Assembly: GCF_965638725.1 (NCBI RefSeq)
Contig: NC_134955.1
Coordinates: 10,816,316-10,880,315 of the forward strand
DNA from: Aptenodytes patagonicus
Lineage: Eukaryota; Chordata; Aves; Sphenisciformes; Spheniscidae
Reading direction: 5' to 3'
Length of the DNA stretch: 64,000 nt
Of the stretch, positions 47,501 through 62,100 are shown piece by piece (the stretch's first letter is position 1; each line of letters opens with the position of its first letter). Below the pieces are notes generated by a model, which had not been told where the DNA came from, made no database searches, and worked only from the letters and a program-made list of their open reading frames with translations. A program made the translations under genes and the position numbers.

Positions 47501-49397
47501 CTGTTAGACAAAGCTGGTGCCATGCTTCAACCCAGTTACAAAGACAGAAGAAACTGGAAACTATGGCTTGGTACTGTTTGCAGACTGATGCAAAAAACCC
47601 CACGGTGGTGGTCTATTTACTATAGTCTGTCACAGCTCATGTGTGGCTGGCTCAAACCTCTTCAAAACAAAAGTTTTGTCTTAATGAGCTATTGCTTACT
47701 CATTCTTTTCAGGGTTCTTCAAATTCTTGAGATATGACGACACCTAAGCCAGGGGAATACTAGGTTTTTCTGCTTTTGTTTGTATGAACACTTGTTACTT
47801 TAAAGAGTGTATACTTACTCCTACCACAGTATTTCCAAATTCGAGCATTAAAAATCACAAATATAAAGCAATAAATGTTGATTTTTTCACATGCGTGCTT
47901 CATTCTGAGCTTTTAAAAATCCATTCTTCATCCTCACAACCTTTGTCATGATTTCAAGGGCTAGAAGCTTGTTTCAGAAAAAAAGAAGATTCTTACACAA
48001 TCCATTGATTTCAGCCCCGTGGTCTCCAAGATCACCAGTTAATGTTCTGAGACTCAATAGGAACTCACAAGAGTTGGCAATCCAATATCTGGCAGCATAA
48101 CAAGAACAGGAAGAATAATCTAATGAAGAAAATGAGGCTAAAGCCAGGGAGTTAAGAAATTCTAAGTACTTCTCTGCAATATTTTTTCAATCTTTATGGA
48201 AGGCTCAGGAGGGAGAATTTCTGTCTTTATCTGGATTCAAACTTAATGGAGGTCGGAGCACTTTCAGAGTTTTTACTTCATGAAAAATATATGGAATTTA
48301 ATTAGTTTTCAGAGACTGGAAGTCTGAACTTGAAGGAGAGGGTAAATTTTAAATATGTTAATACAATTCTAGTGAATAAAATATTTTAAATGAAAAATCT
48401 TGAAGGTTACAGCCTTTTCAAATAACATTTTTCCATTAGGGGCTTGTCTTCCTACTTTTTTTTGCGTTTTTCTAAAATTTTATCAAAATATTTACTAAAG
48501 TTTTATTTACCATTTTTGTTGATAAAAAAAATCTCTATCCATTCTTGGAGTAATTTTGATTCAACACCATATTACTTTCTTTTTTTGTACACATCATGTA
48601 TAAACCTAGAGTTAGCTGGTGTGAGATTCTTGCCTGCCCACACCAAAAAATAATAAATTCTAGAAGCCCATTTTGTTAAGAGAGAATTAAACCAAAGACA
48701 CTCTTGAAATTGCTGGCTGCATTTCTTCAAGATTTGTTGAGGACACTAAGATCCAGGATGGAGTTTTACTGCCTTTTCTTGGGAGGGGGTGTTACAGTTT
48801 TGTATGGTCCGTTGGCAACTGCATATTTGACTTAAGACTAACCTGTTTCTTACTAGAAAGGAAAGCTATAGCTTTTATAGCTTCTTTTTTTTCCTTACCT
48901 GTCTTGCATCCTTATAAGAGTGGTGGCAGATTCACTTGCACAGTGGTATGAGAAAGACAATCTTTGTCTTAGAACACTGAAAAAAAATCTGTTAGGCATT
49001 AGTTGCTGCATTTCAGGAGAGTAACAACACTCCTATGGTAGGGTAAAGCTTAATTTATTATTGGAATAAAGCTTCATTTAAGAATAGCAAAATCTATCAA
49101 ATCTGTAAGCTGCATTTCACAGAATAGCCAGAGCAAGGCAGTACATATGCAGCTTTGACTTGAAATGAGGGTAAGAATCCGTGAGGGAAAAAAGCAACAA
49201 GAAGACTTTCCTTTTGGTACTGAAATGAACAGAGAAAGCTTTTCAACCAGCCTTGATTTGGTTGTTTTAAGGGGTAAATAACAAACAGGATCAGTTGAAC
49301 AGAAAGGGATAGATGGAATTGTAAATGTCATTTAAATATTTGAAGAGTAATTTTTTTTGACTGATTAACAGCCACAGACTGTATTAATTAAATAAGT
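44561..49397. other. Upstream flank of BMAL1, proximal part
   Basis: No protein gene recognised. The CpG content declines until about 45.4 kb. The segment 44815-45380 is dense in CATCA, TGATG and ATCACA words and contains one CACGTG at 44955-44960. Plus-strand donor-like sites occur at 44735 (CTG|GTACGT) and near 44876 (TCA|GTAAGT). Beyond 45.4 kb the sequence is T-rich on the plus strand. Confidence 0.7.
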
Positions 49398-49550
49398 ATA
49401 ATATGCCCCCTTTTACAGATTGGGAAAACAGGCCTGGAGATTAAATGAGTTGGCCAGGGTTACACCCACATGCTAAGTTAGATGCAAAGCCACAATTAGA
49501 ACTGGAGTACCTCGCTGGCAGCCTTCTAAAGAGTTTGGTAAGCCACTCGG
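49398..49550 (+). mobile_element. MIR-like SINE fragment
   Basis: Resembles the MIR (CORE-SINE) conserved region and 3' part in forward orientation: CCCCTTTTACAGAT, GGGAAAACAGG, TTAAATGAGTTGGCCAGGGT, ACACCCACATGCTAAGT, AGCCACAATTAGAACTGGAG, in the right order and spacing. Strongly decayed, as expected for an ancient amniote SINE. Confidence 0.65.
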
Positions 49551-49831
49551 CACCTCTGTTTTTTTCATATCAGTTACACAAAAGATTTTAGCTGTTTTCC
49601 AAATACAAGAAAAACATGATGCTTAGGACTCACATTCTGAAAAGAAGCTATGAAATATTTAAAAACTAGGGGCTTGATTCTATCTTCAGTTAGTGCCGAT
49701 AGCTCTAATAAAAGCAGATTGCTTAACAATCCATGGTTTTATTAGAGGATGGTGTGATTTGAATCCATTCCTTTAGGATTTCCAGATTGACAGGCTGCAA
49801 TATGACAGTGGGACAGTGAGTTTTTTGTTGG

Positions 49832-49853
49832 TTTTTTTTTTTTGGGGGGGGGG
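49832..49853. repeat. T12-G10 homopolymer junction
   Basis: Twelve T followed directly by ten G on the plus strand. Simple sequence only. Confidence 0.95.
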
Positions 49854-52800
49854 CATTTCATCTTGTAAATATACTAGACCTTATTCTGAAGTTTTTACTT
49901 AGTTCTTACACAGTCAAAATTTGGCATTGATTTCATACTGATTCCATTAAGCGTTTGGAGTAAGGCCTGCAAGGTTAAGCACATGATATCATAGGTTGTA
50001 CTTCCCCTCAACATTACATGTTTCTATACTCCTGACAGTGTTTTAAGGCAACGTGCTTTCAACGTTGCGACTAGCTGTAGACAGGAGCCATCTTTTAAAG
50101 AGAAAGAGCAATGCAACTTTTATGTTCACGGTGAGCTATGATTTCTCCATTGTCTACAGACAATTAGTCAAGTAGTCTATTAATATTGCTTTGATACATA
50201 TTAATGTTAGAGAAACAACATTTTTGTTGCCAGAGAAAATGCATGCTATATTAAAAACAGAGCAAAAGCAGACTATTTCTCAGGCTTATGGGTATATCAA
50301 CCAGTAGGCGTGCCTGGCGTGTTGTAAATGGGAAAGGTGGGAGGACTCTGTCTTGTTATTAGTACATGTCGAAAGACAGGAAGTACTTACGGAAGGTTCC
50401 CCTCTTGTTCTGAGTTCCAGGAAAGTTATTAAGCCAAACACATGAATCACAAAGCAGACTAGAAGGGAGTTTCTGTGTGGTGTGAAAATAACAACTGCAT
50501 TTTAAAGCCTGAAAAGTCAAAACAATTTGGTGCTTTTGTTCTGCTGCAGATTTTTCGTGGAAAATAGCAACCCCAGGAATATTTGACAATGAAAAGTCTT
50601 AATGCATGAAATATGAAGTTTATATAAGAGATACAATCTTACTCATCAGCTGCTCTATTTTAAGCCCTGCTCAGCATGGGGACTTTCATTTTGTGATCCT
50701 TTTGGACAGCAGCTGGTAAATTAGAATTTTACGTTAGCTGACATCTTTACAATCTAAAGGATACTTAACATAATCCTGTAAAATCTATTCTCATAGTTGT
50801 GCTCAGTCACTCATATTCCATCCTAGTGTGTGGTCTTTTCCCACGTACATTTTCTGTCCATTTCATGTTAAAAAAAAGGTCAGTGTATCAACAGCATTAA
50901 AGTTAGTCCACAGTAACATTTTGCTGTGATGTGATCAAAATATCCATATACAGCATATGCCATAAAATGGATGTGCCATTTCAGTGACTGAAAAAGGCAC
51001 AAAAAGGAATCCATAGTAACGTATGTTGGGGATAAATTCCAGCGACTAGTACAAATAACAGAAAAGACAGTATGTGTTAATTAACTATATACAAAGACAA
51101 GCTACATACATAATTTAGATTCACTTGGAAATATTTACATTGCGTAAGTATAAAATGGATGCCAAGTTGCAACCTAATTCCAAAATCTAGCAATTATCAA
51201 GTAGTTTGCCTATTGCCATAAAGTCCTAGGACTTCATCTGTCTGTTCATGCAAAGAGGAAAGCCTTTTCCATCTTTGTGGATTTTAAATCCCAGTCAGCT
51301 CTAAACAAATGATAAAATAATCATGACAGAAGCTAAAGACACCTGTTCCTGAAGATGCTTAGGAAAAGGATTGATGAGAAGAAAGGACAAAATATGGGCA
51401 CTGTTGAGGTATGGCAGGCGTTGGACCCTTGTATACAGTACGAAGCTACCTGTCCAGCTTGAAATGCTTTTCCCTGCCTTCCCCCATCTTCCTAGACTAT
51501 CCCAGCGCCCCACCAGCCCTTGAGCCCTGATGTAGTCACCTGACTTGCTAGCTCAGGAGCTGTGCACTAGAGTATGTGAAGAGTGGGAACTGAAGCTGGG
51601 ACGTACCAGAATGTCACACTGATGAGTGCAGGTGCTGTAAGGGTAATTTGACTCTTTTCTCAGCAGTAAAACTTGTCTAGGAAGGGTAGAAAGCTACTTT
51701 TCTTTGCACATTTTATGTCACGCATGAGTGAACTGGCATCCATTGTGTTTTGCATGTTTAGCTGACCTTGGTTGTTGAAATCTTAAGCACCAATGTCATA
51801 CTAAATGGATTCTCACCAGGACTGTTGCTATAATCTCTTGGGTTTTAATGGGAGGGATTTAATGAAGGAAAACAAGGGGACTTTAATCTCCACTTCTTCG
51901 CCATTAGTGGTAGCCAGGAGGTTCTGCATCATATGACTCATAGTGCGTTCACAGTGTTCAGCTCCGCTTTCATGCTGGACTTGCATCGGCCACTCGTTTC
52001 TCCTGCAGTTGCCCAAACAACTGCAGCCCCAGAACGATCTGGACTGACTGATCTTGAAGAGGGAGCCCAGAGTTCCAGCCTGCTTTTTACCATGTATAGC
52101 ATGTGCTTCTGAGTCTGCAAGTCACATGAAATGAAGTTTGCTGTGAGTCTTGACCTTATTGTGTTGCAGTAAATTTGTACTTGAAGCAAAGCTACTACAT
52201 CTGATACAGGTCCCACCCTCTCCACACCCACTTCAGTGACTTCAGAAATCTGATTATTAATTATGTGCATGTCACTGGGAGTGGCATAAATTTTAACTAT
52301 TATTGTATATTGCACTTCTTTGATATCCGTCTGATGTTTATTTTTCCATATGTGGCCACAAACCTGAAAATTAGGGCCTTTATAGAATGATTTCTACTAT
52401 ATAAATTATTTTTCTATTCTTTGCGAGCAATTACTTTTTCTTTTAACTTCTGAAATAAACACTAGTTCTCATACAGCATGAAGAACAAAAAGATATTCTT
52501 CAACACTGTGGGGTCAGAAAGAGCATGAAAGTGGCCTGTTACACTGTTTCTCTCAGGCATAGCATAGACCTATCCACTCATCCATGAACATGTGTTTGGA
52601 GGCAAGCAGAGAAGGGAATATGACTAGTCTGGATAATATTCATACTGTTCTTAAGTCAGTCCTGTTGAAGTTTCTTGAAAGTGTGCTAATGCAGCCTGGA
52701 CACGGAGTCAGTCAGGGTGAGTGGAGGGAGCATGACTGAAATGTTGGTTGTTGCCAGGTAAATAAGGGTGCAGGAGGCTGCCTCGCAGGCCCAGGGCAGT

Positions 52801-53080
52801 GCAGGTGCTACAGTCTAAGCAGATGGTTATGGCTTGCTCCGAGCGCTACAGATTTCTCCAGGATATGTTGATCAACACAATTTAATAAACAAACAAAAAA
52901 TGTCATTTTTTTAATCAAAAAGTGCCAGTGGTCAGTTGCACTTCTTGTCCAGTATCACTTCAATAATTTTCAGATAAGGTTAATGAAATTTAAGATACTC
53001 TGTGTATTCATTTACTATGTTTATTTCCCCCACCATTTCTTTGCTTGCTTGGATGTGTGGGAAGTTGTCTATATTTATTT

Positions 53081-53119
53081 AAAAGGTTTGTATCATCTTG
53101 AAAAGGTTTGTATCATCTT
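53081..53119. repeat. 20-bp tandem duplication
   Basis: AAAAGGTTTGTATCATCTT occurs twice in a row with a 20-bp period; the copies are identical over 19 bp. Confidence 0.95.
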
Positions 53120-56100
53120 CAGGTGTCCTATGGATCAATGTGTGGACCAGAGATTGAGAAGCAATGCATGAGATTACAGGGGAGTCTTAACAACTTGATG
53201 ACAGACAAACTTGCAACACCCAACAAATAAAATCCTATTCAGTGGTTCTTCACGTGCTCCTCCTGCAGGCTGTCTCCGTCAGAGAGCTGAACGAAGCTGA
53301 GCCTGCCTCTGTGTCGAAGTTGGTATGATACCTAGAACTCTTTTCCTTCTGTGAGAAGAAATTCTGTGCTAAAAGTCTTCTCTGACTTTTTAGGAGAGTA
53401 ATCATCCTTTTAGGTATGTGGTTTTCTACTGTTATTTTAGACTTGATCTTTTAATTAATTCAAACTCCAAGTTGGAAGTAGCAGCTTGGGGTAGCCAATT
53501 ATTTTGAATTTCCTTGGGTTTGCTCCCATAATCCTTATGTTGTGTCGTACTTAATTATGTTGATGGCATAAAGTAGTGTACAGTTTTTCCTACATAATTA
53601 TTTTAATTTTGTCTTGGAAAATGCTAAGCCTGTCATAAATAAGCCCTATATCATCCCTAGTATAATTTTACTTAAATATAATATAACCACTAGAAGTACA
53701 GTTTCATCAGGCTCCTTTTACTCCAGATTTTAATGACTGTTCCCTAATGTATTGTTTATGGTTTAATATCAGCTATTGGTTACATGACTACAAAACCTAT
53801 GAAGAAAAAAAAAGAAGATATACTGCATGTATAAATGCCAAGAATGAAAGGATTAGTAAAGGTGGATAAATATATTCATTACAGCATTTACTTTGCTGAA
53901 ATCATTAATTGAATGCCTGCTTTTTAGAAATCTGATCTACATCTCATTAAGTCAATTGAAAGACTCCCCTAAGTGATCTTTGGGTCAGGTCTTTGGTGAA
54001 AGAAGGAAATGTTCTTTGTGTTTCTTTCAGGTTTTTATGTGTTGTATTGGGAACTGGATGCAAAGCTTTGTTCAAGCCAAAGACAGTATCTGTAAGTATG
54101 CAGATCAAGCTATTAATGAGTAGTGAAATGTAGTCCACAAGAAGAGCTGAAAGATTGCCAGTGCTCCTAGCTTGACAATGCACAATTAGGCTCCTATTGT
54201 ATTTTAGTAGTACATACCTATTTAGTAAATAAATATTCGCTACCCATGCTAAAAGTTGTAGGGCGATCTCATGCCTAGGACACAGAAGAAGAGATCCACA
54301 GACTCGTGAAGTTACTTCAGACCAAATCCTTTCTTTTCAAAGTGAATTATTTACTTAAACATTTCTGAATCTGGGTCTCTGACCTTTTGTTTATTTGTAG
54401 TTAAATGGGGATAATATTACTTTACTTTAGGTATTGCTTCAAAGCGTCCTTTTTAATATTTTTAAAGTCTCAAGATTCTCCACTGAAATACAAGATAAAA
54501 ATGCAAATCACCATCATGCTCTTCATGCCAGTGTTCTGTTGTAGTACACCTAATTCTTTTTTCATGTTGTCTTTTTGTTTGTGATATTAGGTACTAGCTC
54601 GAGGTTCAGATGATAAAAGGCTAAAATGCCACAAATAATAATTTAAGATAATAAGTATTTATAATAATTAGCCAATATGAAGGCTTTGCCACTAATGTAA
54701 AAAACAGACTTCTATTACTTGGCCTCTGTTCAAACATTTCTACCTATTGCATTTGGTATTTCTCATGAGTATTGAATTAGTGAGTTGCCAAATATGACTC
54801 AAAAAAAAAAAAAATCATCACACACAAAATGGAAGTATGAAGCGTAGCCAAGATTCTCTTGGAACACTAGAAATGCATTCTGCTGTAAGTTACATTTCAT
54901 GTAACCCTATGGAATCCATTTGGATTTCATAATAAACCATATTTTTGTGTAATATTTCTAATATATTACTGGTATTGCAGTAATTAGTATAGTGCAGTAG
55001 TAACTCTCATTAAGAGTGGGTTCTAGAATGCCAGATACCGTACCAGCAAAATAGAGAGAGGTAATATTTTTGAAAGTGTTTAAGCAGCATAGGAACCTGT
55101 TCCAATTTTAAAAAAAATTTAGGCACTTGGAAACCGCTATTTTATTGAAAACCCATAATGCATAGTATTTTATCTGTATAATTAATTTCAAAAATGGAAC
55201 AATGGGATTTCTTCAAATTTTATCCTGGTTAAAATGTAACAGTTTAAATATAGGATTTGGAGATTTCCACAGACATAATAATGAAATTTAAAATAATTAA
55301 TGTAATTAACGTACCCTTAACTGAGCATATCCGCAAAGGTATGCAAGGTAGCTCTGAAACTGAAGATTCAAATAAGATGACAAATTGCAAGAAAAAGTTG
55401 TCCAGTCAGTATCTTCATTTTTCATGGCATTAACCTGATCTTAAATTTAAAATGGTATGAAGACTTGAAAAACAATTGTGGTAAATGGGGAAAACAGATG
55501 GTAGTATGGTGAAACAGCAGATCATACATGTGAGAAACAGTGAATGTGTGTTTCATTCAGCTAACATAGGCCCAGAAGATCTCTTTATTTTTGGCATAAA
55601 ATTAGTCATAATCATGTGTTGAGTTATAACTCAGTGTCTGGGATTCCCAGCATCTTGTCTAAGGCATTTTATTAATATTTTTTTTGCAAGTACAACTACC
55701 AGTAGAATTGTATTTAAATGATATCTCAACTATTTACAATCCTGGTCAGCACAGTCGTGCTGACAGAAATCTGTAATATATTTACGACCTAAGGGTCTGT
55801 GCTTTGCTTTTATAGAAAACAAACAAATGGACAAAGAAGGTGAGAAAATGATGTTTATCATAAAAGTCTGCAGAATTAATCTATCATTCTTTTCTTGTCC
55901 CTGGGAAAGTAAAGCTGACATACCTTACCTGCTATATAGAATCCTATGGACCTACAGAAAAGAAAGGGCAAAGCGGGATGGAAGGGCAAACCACAAGGCC
56001 TAAGGATGTTAAGCCTTGTGGATCCATATGCCTTCATTGCACGATTTTAAAGCTTATATACAAGTCTGTGCTGAGCTCATTTCAGGAAGCGTGGTATTGT

Positions 56101-59100
56101 CATTTGGATCATCTGGGCATATAAATTACTGTGCTTCAGAAATACCGCTGGCTTGGAGGTGAACTTGGCCTTCCTGAAGCCAGGAGGGGAACTGGAAGAC
56201 AGTTCTGATTCTGTAGTTATCACTGGGCTAAAGAAAAGAACAAAGGTGAAGCGGGAGGTCTGATCAGTTTGTCTAATGATGCTAATGCTATAAGAGTGAG
56301 AGAGTGTTTGATCATGCTGATGCATTTTGGGTCTTTTGAGTCATCGCACACCTGTGTCATGTAAGTAATGTGCACATACGTTGTATTTTTTTGCTGTGTA
56401 TATTCATCATTTTATTTTCCAAGTAGATGTGATTTGTTGAGATGCATTACTGAAAAGATTTTCCTTCTGCTGTTGGTCATAGCTTGCTTATTACAGCAAG
56501 GAATATATGTTTTCCTTTTTTCCAAAGGTGTCTGTTTTTGAGGATGACTACATTTAAGGATTGTAGTTGTGATTGGTTAAACAATGTTTTGTGGGTTTGG
56601 CCTGTTACAGAGAAAGCAGCTAAATATGCACATGCCTCATTATTATAAGGCAGATAGTTTGGTCAATAAATCATCAGCTGAGTGATTGCTTGTCTTGAGT
56701 ATTTCTGTGTCTGTTAAATTTGGGGCTTTCTCCAGATGTTGAGAAAACATTCTTGATGATGCTTGGTACAGGCTAACTCAGATGTCACTGGCCATTGGTT
56801 GCATAATCTCCATAACTACAATCTTAGTCTAAGAAAACCCTTCTTCTTCAACGGGGCCTTTTTCATTCTTTTCATGCATAGTTACTGTTCCTATTCACAT
56901 AGTAACCATTTTTACCTCATTTTGTCTCTGCTTTTAAACTAGTTTGGATGCACTCAGAGCTTTAAAAACAAACCTTTAAAGGCATTTCCCTTTATTTTCA
57001 GTGAGAAGCCATAGTAAATACTATATGCTTTTAAGCATTCAAAAGGCTTTGTGGACTTTGCTTTCTATGTTGTTAATGCAGTTGGGAGAGATTCAGCTAG
57101 CTTTCATGTGTAGCAAATTCATCATATATCTATTTTCTGCCTCTCAGCACCTCTGTTAGTTTGATGTTGGGCTCTGACTAGCTCTTTATATTTCCATGGT
57201 TACAAGTAGTCACAAGGGTTCTGTTAACCCCCAAAGGCAGAGTGATTATGTCTTTTTTTGCTATAAGAAGCATAAAATTAGCAAATTAGACTATATATAT
57301 ATGAAAAGATTGTTTTTAACATTACAATAAAAACTTTTAAAGTTAATTTTCATTCGCTCAAAAAGTGTTCGAGTCTTTTGCCACCATTATGACTATGTCA
57401 CATTTTGTGTGAAGATGAGTTTCTATTCAAAAACCTGGAGGATCTTTTTTTCTTTCGCTTTTAATTTTGATTGAAATTTGCAATAGATTTTGAAGGCAGT
57501 GGATTTTGAGCAAATAATGCAGATTCAGACCTATCCTATAATTAAATAATCACCGACGAGCATTAATTATTAGTATGTGTACTATTGTTTGTTTTTAAAG
57601 ATAGAAAAAATGGAGGCAAGAAGCACGCTAACTTGCCAAAGAACACAGATGTAGACACATCCAAATCAGACTAAGAATTTCGGATCTCAAAATGCTGTAT
57701 TTCTTTCTAACAAAAGACTGACAGGAAACCCTTTCTGACTTTCAGATCTCATCTCTGGTCAAAACCTAGATTCTTCCCAATAAATTAAGTGCAGAGAGTT
57801 GCACCTTCTGTGAGTGGATAAGAGATGTTATAGACCCTTAATAGGAGAAGGCAGCTGGAAGGAGCAGTGTTTTTCTGAGAGGCTTTCTTTAGATAAGATT
57901 AAAGCAGTAGCAGGTTTGAGGTCTCTTGTGATGAAGAGCTCTGAATCAAGGAGAGGTTTCTGGATCTTCCCTGGACACTACTCACAGGTAGTGAGTTGCT
58001 GAGGGCAGAGAGGTGAGAGAGAGTAATAAAAGAAAGCTGGAAAAAAGTCTCTAATAGGAAGAGAAAATCTTGTGTACTAAAAAGGTTTTGTACAGCCATA
58101 GAAGCATTGACTGGAATTGCAGAAAGTGACCCTGCTAAGTAGTGGAACAAAGCTTTGCCAGGGAAAGAGAATGCGACTCTCTATCATCACCTATATAGAG
58201 TTATTGCATCAATGCATACAGCAAAAGCACTAGAATCTTCCTAACTGAAGAGGAGAAAACTCCCCCTTTTCCTTTCTTTTTGGCAGTTTTCTTTTTAGCC
58301 AGAGATGTTAAAATTGCTGAATCGCCAAATCAAGTAGAGGCATAAGCTGCTTCTATGGTAAAGTAACTAGTAACACTGTAAAATAACTAGTTGTTTAAAT
58401 AATACAGCCATAGGAGAAAGAAGTATATTAATGGGGGAAATGGACCAGAAAGCACATATATGCTATCTATTCATTTAAAAGGTAGACAATAGTAATGTCA
58501 CAACATTCTTTATTCTCAAAGTGTATTATGAACGTTAATGAATGTTCAGAATCCCAGTGGAGTGCATGGGCACACTGGTAATATTCAGATATAATGTATG
58601 AGAGATGATAAATGTATTATTATACAGTGTATCTAAACACTTCTGAGCAGAAACATAGTCCAAGTACACATATGAACAATTACTGAAAATGGAACAATAA
58701 AACTCTAGCGTGATAATTGTGCTGGCTACTCCCCATTGGTCAAGAGTGTAACTGTTATATACTTAGAGATGTTAGATTGTCAGATAACGTGTGCCTGTCT
58801 TTGATGTTTTAGGTGGCAATGATGATTTCTTACATGTGTGGAAGAATAATAATTACGTACAGCGAATGTCAAGACCATGCTTCCAATCTGACAGTCAGTT
58901 CTGGTGTGAGCCCAGGGAGCGGGATTTGTGGATCTGAACCTGACTGTCTAGGTTGTGGCAGGATGCCACAAGTGCCACCAAGCGAAAGAGAGATGATCTA
59001 GAAAGGGAGCATAATAGTGGCAAAGAACAGAGTATGCTGACGTGACTTTTTTACAGCCTGCTTCAGATCCGCCTGTGACTTTAACAGGTAGTTCTGCTGA

Positions 59101-62100
59101 ATTGGGTGCCAAGAAATGGCATCTCTTGGATCTCTGGATTTTCTCTCTGCCAGGTTCAAAGTTCTTACAGCTGTGCGTGCATTAGCTGGCTCCCAAGAAA
59201 CACTTAATGAGTGATAGATCAGAATCCAGTGCCCTGTAACCTCTAGCAAATTAGCTTATGGTGAGTCTGATTATTTTGTTGCTGCTGTGCTTAAAGTTAC
59301 TTGTTCTATGGATTTGTAGCGTCTCTTGCATCCGTTGAATAGACCAGGAGGGGGCAGAACTGCATAAGGGTAGTCACTTGCATGTGATTTGCAGGCATCT
59401 ATATTGTGCGGTTAAACGAAAATAAGTGGAAAACTGATCTATGAAAAAGATTTGGTGATAATTGTAGTTTAATCTTCCCCTCAAATCAATTACTCAGATA
59501 TTCAGAAACTACTGATACGTATTTTCTACATAGGTCTTTCACTGCTGCTATGGTATCAACGAAGATTTCCGAAGGAAATGCTTTCTGGGTTTTAATAGCA
59601 CTGCTAGGGGAACTCAAGCATTTAACTGGATTATTCAGTGTATGCTTGAAACAGACTTGTCATTTTCACTATTGAAGATTACTGTGAATCTAGTTTATCT
59701 TTCCTTTTTTTTTTTTTTGCTTCTAACTGTAGTCTGGTTTCTCTTATGGTTTCTAAAGCAATTAGTTTGGTAGTTATTTTTTTGCCTTTTCAGGTTTAGA
59801 ATAAAAAGTTTTAAACCAAAGTGCCTATTTTTAATATATAGCAAATATTAGCCACATTAGCCATAAAACAGATTAAAATCAGTATTTCTCTTGAAAACTT
59901 TAATGGAACAGAATGCAATAGTTACTTTTATTTTCTGCAGAGAACCTGATTTAAAGGCCATTCACTCAGAGTGGTTTAAATCAGTCAATGTACTTTGGGG
60001 TAAACAGGGCTGTTGATACAGTGTTTTTTTCAGAACAAAGGCTGAGCTTCTTCCCAAACAGTTTGCAGCTTGAGTAAAGAGAAGGGACAGCAGTCACAAG
60101 AGCAAGTCTCGGGGCGGAGGGGAATGAGTGGGTGAAGGACAACTGGGGAGGCAGTGAGACTCACTGTTTGCTTTGATACAGTTTTTTTCATTATTATTGT
60201 AGGCTCTTTCTAGCAATAGGGTCTGCTGCTTTTCTTCCTGGGAATTAGATTGAAACATATAACCAAAGAATGCTAATATTTATGTGCCAATAAAAAGTAT
60301 TCATGCTAATGGTAAGTAGCTTCTGCTGTTGTAAACCTTATTTTACAAGAAAGCTGCAACTATTCGTTTTGAGCCTTTTGGTGAGTGTTTATTTAAAAAA
60401 AATGGCAGGAGCGTGCTTAAGCAAGTTCTTGAGATCTACGGAGTAACATAGTTGGCTTAATATATTAACAAAATGAAATGGCTAAAATAGTGTCATCATC
60501 TTCATAGTCTGGAAGCAGAGTAGGCAGAGGATTCTGGAGATACTTAAGTCACTCACAGTAAAAGCAAAACAATCTTTTGGAGGCAAATAACACCAATATT
60601 ATGCTATGTTGCGGAAGTGCTATTTTAGGAATTATAAAGAGTCGATACTGACCTCTGTCTAAACTAAGAGAAAATGATTTGGTTTTTGTTTAAAATTGTG
60701 GATCAGGAACGCAAACTTAGATATGAAACACACTTTGCAAATCATATGGGGGCTGTCTAAACCTAACAGCTGTCTCTTCAGCAAGCTGGAAGATAGTTTG
60801 GTATACCAGAATCTCTGTTCCAAAAGTGTTGTCAGTACAGATCCTTGCGTCTGGGCTTATTCGACCAATATTATGTCATCTGTACGAGCAATTTTGACTG
60901 CATTGCTGTTTTACTAGATACTGTCTACTAATTTGCAATTATATGACTGCCATAATTACTTAAAGTTACTTTTTTTCATGAGCAATAAAAATATTGCTAG
61001 CATTGTGACTTATATCCTTCTAATAGCAAATGACTTTTTATGGGTTGTGTGACTTCTGTTCTGGAAATTCATACGATAAACTCATATAGTTGTGTAGTAT
61101 TTTGATACCAACCCCATTACAGTACATCTGTATCTGTGAGATACAAAACCAGCACCTATCTGATGTGAAACAATCAGGATCCTTAATATATTGCAGACAC
61201 AGAATGCACATTTTCCTGTAGAACCATGCGTCAGGATCCAACTGGTCATTTTAACAGTGTTGTTATGTGGGAGGACAAATCTTGACAATCCGAACTGAGT
61301 GTAAACTGATGCAATTTGTGTTCCTGCATTTGCAAGCCAAATGTTTTGAAAGAGCATCCTCCTTTGGTTCTCAGCATGTGAACCTGGCAACCCAAACCTG
61401 ACTATTCCTATGCCCACATTCATTTTCACTTCAAATCACTTTAGCAAAAGCATCCAGCTAAAGTTTAAAAATGCTTCTAATATTAGCTCTGTTCTTTGGC
61501 AAATTCACCTGTCAAAACTTCCAACTTCCTGTTTAACATTTTCAACAGGGAGTTGTATTCTGAAGGCCAAAATAGCACTGTACTAGAATCTGTATATAGG
61601 GATCCAAATAAATATAGCATCTTGAGCTAATTTTTAGTTGTTTGAAATGCAAATAAACACAAGCTTTACTCATCAGTGTAAACTTGCTGGATGATTCAGA
61701 TGAACAGATGAAGCTGAGGCTGTTATTCTCTGAAAACATTATTTTGAGAATTGAATCTGATAAATTTTTTTAAAGCCTTTTCTTCTACAGACCTAGGACA
61801 GTATTTGCTATTCTTTTGTGTATTCATTGCAAGGATCTCAACAGGTTTAGATACAAAGTGCATTATTAAACTTTTTTAAGTAAAAAAATTGCTAAAATTA
61901 ATATTATCAAACCCCAAAATTGAATGCTTATATTTCAGTCGCATTCACTGGATGTTCTTAATACTAGAGTAATATGGTTCCTGGTTTTGTGATGTGTGTT
62001 TGCATGAAAGAAAGTCAAACATACCGTAACTGGCAATTACGAAGGCTTGCATTTTCTCCCTCAATTAAAATCATAGCTTATTTTGCAACTCGTCTATATA

